A DNA stretch of 26,154 nt from JAAYZQ01 sp034428935 (GTDB lineage Bacteria > Chloroflexota > Anaerolineae > JAAYZQ01), in the NCBI GenBank assembly GCA_034428935.1, contig DAOUHB010000197.1, positions 1 through 26,154 on the forward strand, in the 5' to 3' direction. The position numbers and the translations under genes were made by a program. How positions within the stretch are numbered: the first letter of the stretch is position 1; every line of letters starts with the position of its first letter. This document shows, piece by piece, positions 1 to 7,126 of the stretch. The notes under the pieces were generated by a model, which was not told the origin of the DNA, did no database searches, and saw only the letters and a program-made list of their open reading frames with translations.

Positions 1-26
1 GCCGGACGAGCTATGGTACACTACCG

Positions 27-40
27 GTGTACTAGTATAC
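27..40. promoter_or_regulatory. Probable GntR/HutC-type operator (14-bp palindrome)
   Basis: The 14 bases GTGTACTAGTATAC form an inverted repeat centred on CTAG with one mismatched base pair. HutC-type GntR regulators commonly bind GT...TAG...AC-like palindromes of this kind, for example the DasR/NagR sites. The site overlaps a plausible -10 hexamer (TATACT, 36-41) and ends 20 bases before the ATG of the regulator gene. A second overlapping inverted repeat, GTACAC-N5-GTGTAC (16-32), shares its right half. Autoregulation is inferred from the position. Confidence 0.6.
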
Positions 41-59
41 TATATCACTGGTGGGATCG

Positions 60-815
60 ATGAACGTTCCTGATAGACTGCAGAAACAGATGCCCGTGCC
101 GCTCTACTATCAGTTGAGCGAGCAGCTCCGCGAGCGCATCGAAAGCGGGGCGCTGGCCGCGGGCGACCGCATCCCCTCTGTGCAGGAGCTGAGCGCGCTG
201 TACGACATCAGCCCCATGACTGCCCAGAAAGCCGTGGCCGAACTCGCGCGGCGGGGCCTGGTGGAGGTGCGGCGCGGCATCGGGACCTTTGTAGCCCCGC
301 CCAAGGTAACCTTCGGTCTCCAGACCCTGTCCAGCTTTAGCGAAGACGTGCTGTCGCACGGCATGGCCCCCCACGGCCAGCTCCTGACCCAGGCCCTTGA
401 GCTCCCGCCCGAGCGCGTCGCGGCCGGGCTGGAGCAGGCGCCCAACGAGCCGGCGGTGCACATCGCCCGGCTGCGCTATTACGACGACATCCCGGCCGCC
501 ATCGAGGAATCGTACCTGTCCGCCCACCTGTGCCCCGGCCTGGAGGACGAAGACGTGGTCAGCCAGTCCCTCTACACGCTGCTGGAGTCTCGCTATCGCC
601 TCAAGCTGGATCACGCCACCCAGACGGTGGAGGCGGTGCGCGCCACAGCCTACGAAGCCCACCTGCTCCACATCCCGGTGCAGTCGCCCGTCGCGCTGCT
701 TCGCGGGGTGACGTACCTGGTGGATGGGCGTCCCATCGAGGTGTTCAAGGCCGCCTACCGCGGAGACCGCTTTCGATTCGAGCTGCAGACCGTGCGCCTG
801 CGGAGGGAGGGATAG
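60..815 (+). CDS. GntR-family transcriptional regulator, HutC/UTRA type
   Basis: This is a 251-residue DNA-binding regulator with the HutC-subfamily layout. Residues about 8-75 form the GntR winged helix-turn-helix (PLYYQLSEQLRERI, then DRIPSVQELSALY and RRGLVEVRRGIGTFV). Residues about 92-245 form a UTRA effector-binding domain, which in this subfamily usually senses a small sugar, amino acid or their phosphates. An in-frame GTG lies at 51, but the ATG at 60 is preferred because GGTGGGA lies just before it. The dehydrogenase gene starts 3 bases after the stop, so this is the first gene of the following operon and probably controls it through the palindrome at 27-40. The effector is unknown but is probably a metabolite of the pathway downstream. 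Confidence 0.9.
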   Translation: MNVPDRLQKQMPVPLYYQLSEQLRERIESGALAAGDRIPSVQELSALYDISPMTAQKAVAELARRGLVEVRRGIGTFVAPPKVTFGLQTLSSFSEDVLSHGMAPHGQLLTQALELPPERVAAGLEQAPNEPAVHIARLRYYDDIPAAIEESYLSAHLCPGLEDEDVVSQSLYTLLESRYRLKLDHATQTVEAVRATAYEAHLLHIPVQSPVALLRGVTYLVDGRPIEVFKAAYRGDRFRFELQTVRLRREG

Positions 816-818
816 GCA

Positions 819-1904
819 GTGGAAATGGAAGCGGCAGTGTGTCATGCCCCGGGCGACGTGCGCATCGAGCGCGAGCCCGTCGAGCCGCTGGCTCATGGCG
901 AGGTGCGGGTGCAGGTAGCCTACTGCGGTGTGTGCCCCTGGGACCTGCGCGTCTACCTGGGGCTCTCGTCCTCGGTGCGCTACCCCTTGCACATGGGCCA
1001 CGAGGTCAGCGGCGTGGTCGCGGAGATTGGCGCCGGGGTGGAGGGCCTGAAGCCAGGAGATCGGGTGAGCGTCGATGCCATTCGCCGCTGTGGAACCTGC
1101 GACGCTTGCCGCCACGGATTGGAGAACCACTGCCGCAACGCGGACTACTCGCGGGGTGGGTTCGCCACCTACCTGTCGGCGCCGGCCTGCAACGTCTACG
1201 CGCTGCGCGACAGCACGCCGCTGCTCCACGCCGCCCTCGTCGAGCCCATCGCCTGCATCCTGCGGGCGCAGAACCGCCTGGCCGTCCCGCCGGGAGCCAC
1301 AGCCCTGGTCCTGGGCTGCGGTCCCCTTGGCCTGCTGCACCTGCAGGTGCTTCGGCAGCGCGGGGTCAACGTCCTGGTCAGCGACCCGGTGGCCCACCGG
1401 CGCGAGATGGCCCTCTCTTTCGGTGCCACAGCCGCCTTCGATCCGGCGTCGACCGACCTGGCGGGGCCGGTGGGCGAGCTGACCGGCGGATGGGGTGTCG
1501 AGGCCGCCATCGTCGCCACCGGCGCCGTCGAGGCTGCCCGGCAGGCATTGCCACTCCTGGCCTTCGAAGGCAAGCTGATGCTCTTTGCCGGCATTCATCC
1601 CAGGGCCGACCTGGCCCTCGACCCCAACGACGTGCACTACCGGGAGAGCTGGATCACCGGCTCGTCGGACTATACCCGCGCCGAGTTCCGGCAGTCGCTG
1701 GCCCTGGTGGAAGAAGGGGCCCTGCAACTCCAGGCGCTTATCACCGATATCCTTCCCCTGGTCGAGATCAGCGCGGCCATGGCAGCCATCCAGTCTGTCC
1801 GCCGCCTGAAGGTGATGATTCGCTGCGGGCCGGACCCGGATCTGCCTGAAGGGCGCGCCGGGGGCCAGGCGGCCAGGAGATCAAACAGTCAAAGGCAAAC
1901 ATGA
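819..1904 (+). CDS. Zinc-dependent medium-chain alcohol/polyol dehydrogenase
   Basis: This 361-residue protein belongs to the zinc-binding MDR dehydrogenases (sorbitol/threonine dehydrogenase type), which oxidise a secondary alcohol or polyol with NAD(P). Catalytic zinc ligands are Cys39 (in CGVCPWDL) and the His61-Glu62 pair (GHEVSG). The structural zinc site is canonical, with Cys91, Cys94, Cys97 and Cys105. The nucleotide-binding GCGPLG motif follows at about residue 166. The GTG at 819 is chosen because GGAGGGAGG ends 8 bases before it; an ATG at 825 is a less well spaced alternative. The gene overlaps the aldolase gene by ATGA, implying translational coupling. The last 25 or so residues are polar and look unstructured. 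The substrate cannot be assigned, though the setting suggests a sugar alcohol or sugar acid. Confidence 0.88.
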   Translation: MEMEAAVCHAPGDVRIEREPVEPLAHGEVRVQVAYCGVCPWDLRVYLGLSSSVRYPLHMGHEVSGVVAEIGAGVEGLKPGDRVSVDAIRRCGTCDACRHGLENHCRNADYSRGGFATYLSAPACNVYALRDSTPLLHAALVEPIACILRAQNRLAVPPGATALVLGCGPLGLLHLQVLRQRGVNVLVSDPVAHRREMALSFGATAAFDPASTDLAGPVGELTGGWGVEAAIVATGAVEAARQALPLLAFEGKLMLFAGIHPRADLALDPNDVHYRESWITGSSDYTRAEFRQSLALVEEGALQLQALITDILPLVEISAAMAAIQSVRRLKVMIRCGPDPDLPEGRAGGQAARRSNSQRQT

Positions 1905-2764
1905 CTCAAGCAGATACAATGCACGCCAACATTCCCCCTACCGCCGTCCACGCCGGCCTTCTGCGCCGTACCCGGCGGCTATTCTGCCACGCCGACGGGC
2001 GGGCCATCCTGGTGCCCATCGATCACGGGCTTTACAGCGGGCCCATGGACGGCATCGAGGACCCGCTGCGCGTCGCCCGGGCGGTGCTGGCAGGCGCCGA
2101 CGGCCTGCTCATCTCGCCCGGCTTTGCCCGGGCCATTGCCGCCGAACTGCCCGCCCGCTGCGCGCTGGTCATGCGCGTGGGGGCCATCAACGACCAGAGC
2201 CCGGTGCAGGGCTACGAGGCGGTCTATGCCGGCGTCAAGCTCGCCTTGCGCTACGATGCCGACTGGCTGGTGCACACCCTTTACATCGGCGGCCATCAGG
2301 ACGCGCAGTCAATACGCGACGCGGGCGTCCTGGTAGAGGCCGCCGACCGGTACAACGTCCCCGTTCTGCTCGAGTTCCTTCCGCGCGACGACGGCTGGCA
2401 GCCCGGCAACGTGGCGGCCTGGGCGCGCCTGGGAGCCGAGCTGGGGGCCAGTGCCATCAAGACGATCTACACAGGCGACGTGGAGTCGTTCGCCCGGGTG
2501 ACCGGCGGCTGCCCGGTGCCGGTCCTCGTCGCCGGCGGACCGGCGGGGGGCGAGGTGGCCGGCCTTTTGCAGCTCACGGACGATGTGGTTGCTGCCGGGG
2601 GCGCGGGCCTGGCCATCGGCCGGCGCGTGTGGCAGGCCCCCGATCCTGCCCGCCTGCTGACGATGCTGGGCGGCCTGGTGCACTGCCAGGTCACGCTTGC
2701 CGAGGCGGTGGAGGCACTGGGTGCGGGACAAGAGCCGGGCCGAGATGGCCACGACGTGCGATAG
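1901..2764 (+). CDS. Class I aldolase of the DhnA/LsrF (FbaB/DeoC-like) family
   Basis: This 287-residue protein is a TIM-barrel Schiff-base aldolase. Residues 36-43 carry the strand ending in Asp-His-Gly (VPIDHGLYSGP) typical of DhnA/FbaB/LsrF enzymes. Lys187 in SAIKTIYTGD is at the expected place of the imine-forming lysine, and PVLVAGGP (about residue 207) with the later AIGRRVWQ segment matches the phosphate-binding end of the barrel. Relatives include archaeal-type fructose-bisphosphate aldolase, ADH synthase and the AI-2 thiolase LsrF, so the exact reaction stays open. The gene starts inside the dehydrogenase stop codon, with AAAGG 6 bases upstream as a weak ribosome site. Dehydrogenase plus aldolase suggests oxidation followed by carbon-carbon cleavage of the imported compound. 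Confidence 0.85.
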   Translation: MTQADTMHANIPPTAVHAGLLRRTRRLFCHADGRAILVPIDHGLYSGPMDGIEDPLRVARAVLAGADGLLISPGFARAIAAELPARCALVMRVGAINDQSPVQGYEAVYAGVKLALRYDADWLVHTLYIGGHQDAQSIRDAGVLVEAADRYNVPVLLEFLPRDDGWQPGNVAAWARLGAELGASAIKTIYTGDVESFARVTGGCPVPVLVAGGPAGGEVAGLLQLTDDVVAAGGAGLAIGRRVWQAPDPARLLTMLGGLVHCQVTLAEAVEALGAGQEPGRDGHDVR

Positions 2765-2820
2765 CGACTGCGGGAAAAAGCCCGCTGACATGCAGTTCTC
2801 AGAGAGGAGAGAAGAGAACA

Positions 2821-3963
2821 ATGAACGAAAACGTCACGTTGGCAGTGCGATGGATGACGCGCCGGGAGTTCCTGCGAGGGATGAGCGCGGTAGCGGCCAG
2901 CGCAGCGCTGGCCGGCACCATGGGTGGGTGCGGCGGGCAGCCGTCCGTGTCCAAGGGAAGCGGCCAGCTCGACTTCTTGAGCTGGGAAGGCTATGACATG
3001 CTGGCGGCCACGGAGCAATGGCGCAAGGACAACAACATCGACCTGAAGTCCGCGTACATTGGCAGCTCTGAAGACGTCCCGGCCAAGGTGTTGAGCCCGG
3101 CGGGCGCGGGCATCGACGTCATCACCTATTTTTACGCCTATTACAAGTCGTGGGCGGATCTCGGCCTGTTCGAGAGCTTTGCCGCCGACGAGGTGCCGAA
3201 CATGAAGCGGATGTACCCCTACTTCCAGGAAGGGGAATACTGGCGCCTGCCCGACAAGAGCTACATGGGCGTGCCCTTCACGTGGCTGACCTACGTCTGC
3301 AACTATCGCTCCGACCTCATCGAGCCGCCACAGAGCTGGGAAGAGCTTGCGTCGGACAAGTACAAGGGCAAGCTGGCCATCGTCGAAGATCCCGGCGCCA
3401 ACATCCTGGTTGCCGCCACAGTCCTGGGCATCCAAACCGACACCATGACCAGGGCCGAGTTGGAGGAGACGAAAAAGTTCCTGCTGGCCCTCAAGGCCAA
3501 CGCCAAGACCATCGCGCCCTCCTATGGCGACCTCAGCAACCTGCTCATCTCCGGCGAGGTGGTTGCCGGCTTTGTCGGCTGGGCCGCCCTCGACCTGTGG
3601 GCCGGCCAGGAGGGCGTGCCGGTCAAGAGCGTCCTGCCGCCTGACGGTGTGGTCATCTCTATCGATGCCTATGCCATGCCCAGGACGGTGGACAACCGCG
3701 ACGCGGCCCTGGCCTGGATGAACCTGATGCTCACCGACGAGGTCCAGCTCGCGGTGGCCAACGAGCTGCTGACGGCCACCGTTTGCCCCGACACGGCCAA
3801 GCTCATCGCCGACCCGGCCGTAAAGGCGATGTATGATTATGACAACTTTAATTCCTTTGTGCAGCAATACCCGCTGCACCTCTTCCCGCCCAACGAAGTC
3901 ACAGGCGACCAGGTGACCTTTGCCGACTGGCTGAAGGCCTGGGAAGAAATCAAGGCGGCGTAG
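2821..3963 (+). CDS. PotD-type extracellular solute-binding lipoprotein with Tat signal
   Basis: This 380-residue protein is a periplasmic-type binding protein of the spermidine/putrescine (PotD) fold and should capture substrate for the permeases that follow. The N-terminus has a twin-arginine signal (TRREFLRG, Arg14-Arg15), an alanine-rich hydrophobic stretch and a candidate lipid-attachment Cys37 (MGGCGG). The mature part begins LDFLSWEGY, as in PotD relatives. The segment VISIDAYAMP (about residue 279) lies where PotD has its substrate-contacting W-x-D. The Asp is kept and the aromatic is not, so polyamine binding is doubtful. The frame is open upstream, but the ATG at 2821 has AGGAGA 10 bases before it and begins the signal peptide. 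Tat export suggests the protein folds before secretion. Confidence 0.88.
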   Translation: MNENVTLAVRWMTRREFLRGMSAVAASAALAGTMGGCGGQPSVSKGSGQLDFLSWEGYDMLAATEQWRKDNNIDLKSAYIGSSEDVPAKVLSPAGAGIDVITYFYAYYKSWADLGLFESFAADEVPNMKRMYPYFQEGEYWRLPDKSYMGVPFTWLTYVCNYRSDLIEPPQSWEELASDKYKGKLAIVEDPGANILVAATVLGIQTDTMTRAELEETKKFLLALKANAKTIAPSYGDLSNLLISGEVVAGFVGWAALDLWAGQEGVPVKSVLPPDGVVISIDAYAMPRTVDNRDAALAWMNLMLTDEVQLAVANELLTATVCPDTAKLIADPAVKAMYDYDNFNSFVQQYPLHLFPPNEVTGDQVTFADWLKAWEEIKAA

Positions 3964-3995
3964 GGAGACGAGAGACCCGTGCAGAACCGGCAACC

Positions 3996-4991
3996 ATGCC
4001 ACGGACCCGAATTCGGGGCTCGACCATGCGCAAAAGAGTAGCACGCTCCGGGGAAAAGCCGGCGGCGCCGGTGCCCGGCGCCCTGGTGCCCGAAGGGGGC
4101 CCTCGCTTCACGACGCAGGCAGCCGGCTGGCTGGCCGGCAAAAAGTGGAGCGGCTACTTGATGGCTACGCCGCTGATGCTGCTCGTGACGGCGCTGCTGT
4201 TGCTGCCCATCGGCACCTTTTTGCTGTACTCGTTCCTCACTCCCGCGCCGTTTCGCGTCGGGCTGCCCTTTACCCTGGAAAACTATCGCCTGGCCTTCAC
4301 CGACCCCATCTACTGGCGCCTGATGCTCAACTCGGTGCGGATCGGCCTGACGACGGCCGCCGTCTCGACGGTGCTGGGCTATGCCCTGGCCTACTATGCC
4401 AGCTTTTGCGCCGGCAAGGCCAAGATGGTGATCCTGGCCCTGACCGTGGTCTCGATCCTGGGCGGCTACCTGGTGCGCATCTATGCCTGGCGCATCGTCC
4501 TGGGCACCGAGGGAGTGTTGAACAGCGCCCTCGGTGCCCTGGGCCTGTCGCACAACCCGCTGCAGTTCTTGCTCTTTTCTCGCAGCGCGGTGGTGGTGGC
4601 CCTGGTAAACATCTATATTCCCTTCACGGCGCTCACCGTCTTTGCCTCCCTGGAAAACGTGGGGCGGGACCTCATCGAGGCGGCCCGCGACCTGGGGGCC
4701 GGGCCTCTGCGGGCCTTTGGCCGGGTAGTGCTGCCCCTGACGGGGCGAGCGGTGTTTACCAGCTTCCTGTTCGTCTTTCTCCTGACCGCCGCCGACTATA
4801 TCACACCGCAGCTTATCGGCGGCACCGAAGGGGCGATGATCGGCGTGGTTGTCTACGATCAATTCGTCAAGCTGGGTGATTGGGCCCTGGGCGCGGCGCT
4901 TTCCTTCTACATCGTCATCGTCTTTGGCGTCGTCCTGGCCGTCACGTGGCTGACGCTGCGTGCCCTGGGCATCCTGCGGCGGGGAGCCTGA
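3996..4991 (+). CDS. ABC transporter permease, PotB type
   Basis: This protein of about 331 residues is an integral-membrane permease of the PotB/CysT class. After a basic, proline-rich cytoplasmic N-terminus of about 50 residues there are about six hydrophobic segments, starting at YLMATPLMLLVTALLLLPIG. The ATPase-contacting EAA loop is clear in IEAARDLGAGPLRAFGRVVLPL. It should pair with the PotC-type permease encoded next. The start is uncertain: ATG 3996 and ATG 4026 are both in frame and neither has a well-spaced ribosome site. The GGGAG at 3963-3967 lies too far upstream. The gene lies 32 bases after the binding protein gene and 3 bases before the next permease gene. Confidence 0.87.
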   Translation: MPRTRIRGSTMRKRVARSGEKPAAPVPGALVPEGGPRFTTQAAGWLAGKKWSGYLMATPLMLLVTALLLLPIGTFLLYSFLTPAPFRVGLPFTLENYRLAFTDPIYWRLMLNSVRIGLTTAAVSTVLGYALAYYASFCAGKAKMVILALTVVSILGGYLVRIYAWRIVLGTEGVLNSALGALGLSHNPLQFLLFSRSAVVVALVNIYIPFTALTVFASLENVGRDLIEAARDLGAGPLRAFGRVVLPLTGRAVFTSFLFVFLLTAADYITPQLIGGTEGAMIGVVVYDQFVKLGDWALGAALSFYIVIVFGVVLAVTWLTLRALGILRRGA

Positions 4992-4994
4992 ACC

Positions 4995-5798
4995 ATGGGA
5001 AAGCATGCACTGGGCGTCCTGGCCTGGACTCTGCTCGGTTATCTCTATCTGCCGGTGATCGTCCTCCTGGTCTTTGCCTTCCAGGGCTCGGGCCTTCTCT
5101 CGCTGCCCTTTACCGGGCCGTCACTGCGCTGGTTCCAATTCGTCGTGGCCGAAGAGAGCTTTCGCTCGGCGCTGATGTCGAGCCTCAAGGTTGGCCTGGC
5201 GGCCAGCGTGATGGCGATGGTGGTGGGCACCCTCACCGGGTTGGCCTTTACCCGCTACAAGCTGAGGTTCCAGCGTCCCCTGGAGGCCATGTCCATGGCT
5301 CCCATCGCCCTGCCCGGCCTCTTTATCGGGCTGGCGCTGCTGGCTTACTTTGGCCGGCTGGGCATGTCGCTGTCGCTGGTGACCGTGTTCCTGGCGCACC
5401 TACTCTACGTGCTGCCCTACGTCCTCATCGTCATGCGCAACCGCATGGAGCGCTTTGACGTTGCCATCGAAGAGGCGGCGCGGGACCTGGGGGCCAATGC
5501 CTGGCAGACCTTCTGGAAGGTGACCTTTCCCCTGACCTGGACGACCATTCTGGCCAGCGGCATTCTGGCCTTTGCCCTGTCGTTTGACGAGTTCCTGATC
5601 ACGCTGTTCGTGATCGGCTCCGATTCGACGTTGCCGGTGATGATGTGGTCGCGCATGAGACGGCGCATCGACCCCTCCATCAATGCCGTGGCCGCCATCA
5701 TCTTTGCCGTCTTTGTCACGAGCCTGACCACCGCGGGCGCCCTCGTCTGGCTGCGCCGCAGCCCCGCGCCCCCAACGAAGGAAGGATCGAAGCTGTGA
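4995..5798 (+). CDS. ABC transporter permease, PotC type
   Basis: This 267-residue permease is the usual partner of the PotB-type protein. It has about six membrane segments (LLGYLYLPVIVLLVFAF first) and an EAA loop in IEEAARDLGANAWQTFWKVTFPL. The segment LSFDEFLITLFV near the C-terminus is typical of PotC permeases. GGGGAG at 4981-4986 gives a good ribosome site 8 bases before the ATG. The last codons overlap the GTG of the ATPase gene, which fits a co-translated importer. Transport direction is inward, as indicated by the associated binding protein. Confidence 0.88.
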   Translation: MGKHALGVLAWTLLGYLYLPVIVLLVFAFQGSGLLSLPFTGPSLRWFQFVVAEESFRSALMSSLKVGLAASVMAMVVGTLTGLAFTRYKLRFQRPLEAMSMAPIALPGLFIGLALLAYFGRLGMSLSLVTVFLAHLLYVLPYVLIVMRNRMERFDVAIEEAARDLGANAWQTFWKVTFPLTWTTILASGILAFALSFDEFLITLFVIGSDSTLPVMMWSRMRRRIDPSINAVAAIIFAVFVTSLTTAGALVWLRRSPAPPTKEGSKL

Positions 5799-6889
5799 GC
5801 CAAGAGAATCCGGCAGCCGCGCCCGGCTCCGCCCCCGTGGTAGAGGTGGTGGGCGTCAGCAAGCGCTTTGGCAAGGTGGTTGCCTTGCAAGACGTCAATC
5901 TCGCGGTCTACCCCGGCGAGTTCCTGACGCTTCTTGGCCCCAGCGGCTGCGGCAAGACAACGCTGCTGCGCATCATTGCGGGCTTTGAGACGCCGACGGC
6001 CGGCCACGTGCTGCTGGCCGGCCGCGACGTGACGGCGCTTCCTCCCGAGAAGCGACCGCTGAACATGGTCTTTCAGCGCTACGCACTCTTTCCCCACCTG
6101 ACGGTGGCCGAGAACGTGGCATTTGGCCTCAGGCTGCGACACGTGCCCGAGGCCGAAGTGCGGGAGCGGGTAGCCCTGGCCCTGGCCCTGGTACGCCTGG
6201 AAGGGTTCGAGGAGCGCCTGCCCCACCAGGTCAGCGGCGGCCAGGCGCAGCGCGTGGCCCTGGCTCGCGCCCTGGTCAACAAGCCCGAGGTGCTCCTCCT
6301 CGACGAGCCCCTTTCGGCCCTCGACCGCAAGATCCGGCTGCAGATGCAAGACGAGCTGCGACAGATCCAGGCCGAGGTGGGCACCACCTTTGTGTACGTC
6401 ACCCACGACCAGGACGAGGCGATGGCCATGTCCACGCGGGTTGTCCTGCTGTGCGACGGGGTCATCACCCAGATTGCCACGCCACTGGCGCTTTACCAGG
6501 CGCCCGCCTCCGAGTTCGCGGCCAACTTTATCGGGGACGCCAACCTGCTGGAGGGAACCGTCGTGGAGCGGGGCGGCAAGCTGGCCGTGGCCTGGTGCGG
6601 GCTCGTGCTGGAGGGACTGGCCGCCCCCGGCCGCGCCGCCGGCGACAGCGTCCGGCTCATGGTGCGGCCCGAGGCCATCCGCCTGGTCGAGACCGACGCC
6701 GCCACCGAGGCGACCTGCGCCGACGGGATCCTGGAGCGCAGCTCGTTCTATGGATTCTACTGGATCCACCGCGTGCGGGTCGGCGACGAGTTGCTGGTCG
6801 TTCGCGAGATGGGTACGGCGCAGCCGCCCTCCCCCGGCGCGCCGGTTCGCCTGGCCATCGACACGGCGCGGGCCGTGATCCTGCCCTGA
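5795..6889 (+). CDS. ABC transporter ATP-binding protein, PotA type
   Basis: This 364-residue ATPase energises the importer. It has a complete nucleotide-binding domain: Walker A GPSGCGKTT (residues 48-56), Q-loop FQRYALFPHL, signature VSGGQAQRVALARAL, Walker B LLLDEPLSALD and switch VTHDQDEAM. The C-terminal 110 or so residues form the TOBE-type regulatory domain seen in PotA, MalK and FbpC, which can sense regulatory proteins or substrate. The frame is open well upstream, but GTG 5795 overlaps the permease stop (GTGA) and follows AAGGAAGGA, so it is the likely start. The family handles polyamines, iron, phosphonates and sugars alike, so the ATPase does not reveal the substrate. Confidence 0.9.
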   Translation: MSQENPAAAPGSAPVVEVVGVSKRFGKVVALQDVNLAVYPGEFLTLLGPSGCGKTTLLRIIAGFETPTAGHVLLAGRDVTALPPEKRPLNMVFQRYALFPHLTVAENVAFGLRLRHVPEAEVRERVALALALVRLEGFEERLPHQVSGGQAQRVALARALVNKPEVLLLDEPLSALDRKIRLQMQDELRQIQAEVGTTFVYVTHDQDEAMAMSTRVVLLCDGVITQIATPLALYQAPASEFAANFIGDANLLEGTVVERGGKLAVAWCGLVLEGLAAPGRAAGDSVRLMVRPEAIRLVETDAATEATCADGILERSSFYGFYWIHRVRVGDELLVVREMGTAQPPSPGAPVRLAIDTARAVILP

Positions 6890-6901
6890 AGGGAGGTCGC
6901 C

Positions 6902-7126
6902 ATGAACCGGCTCCAGTCGTCATCCATCGCCGGGCGGGAGCCCGTGCGCATCGGCGTCGCGGGCGGCGGCAACGTCCTGGCAGTGGGCTACCTGCCCACC
7001 ATCGAGCGCCTCCGGGCCAGGGAGCTGGCCGGGCTGCGCGAGGCGGTCATGGAGGGCTGCCGCGTCCCCCACTTTACCGTCGATTATCACGAGAAGGCTC
7101 GGTTGCACCTATGGCTTTCGCGATGA
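6902..7126 (+). pseudogene. Remnant of a Gfo/Idh/MocA oxidoreductase with a large internal deletion
   Basis: This 74-residue frame opens exactly like a Gfo/Idh/MocA dehydrogenase: VRIGVAGGGNVLAVGYLP has the first beta strand and the glycine-rich NAD loop. After about residue 40 the expected Rossmann core is missing. The remainder (LREAVMEG...FTVDYHEKARL) resembles the C-terminal helix region of such enzymes. The family normally has 330-400 residues, so roughly 900 bases seem to have been lost while the frame was kept. GGGAGG (6891-6896) gives a normal ribosome site, and the stop overlaps the ATG of the ROK gene (ATGA). Identification of the first half is fairly sure; that of the second half is an inference from pattern. 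It could be a dead gene, a short peptide kept for translational coupling, or an assembly error. Confidence 0.6.

Noticed and set aside
2467..4044. 525-codon minus-strand frame opposite the binding protein gene
   Set aside because: It lies antisense to the aldolase and the Tat-signal binding protein genes. Its composition reflects their third-position bias, and no domain is visible.
2821..6889. Spermidine/putrescine importer as a firm functional call
   Set aside because: The protein class fits, but the neighbouring aldolase, dehydrogenase and ROK genes and the missing aromatic in the W-x-D contact argue against naming polyamines as substrate.
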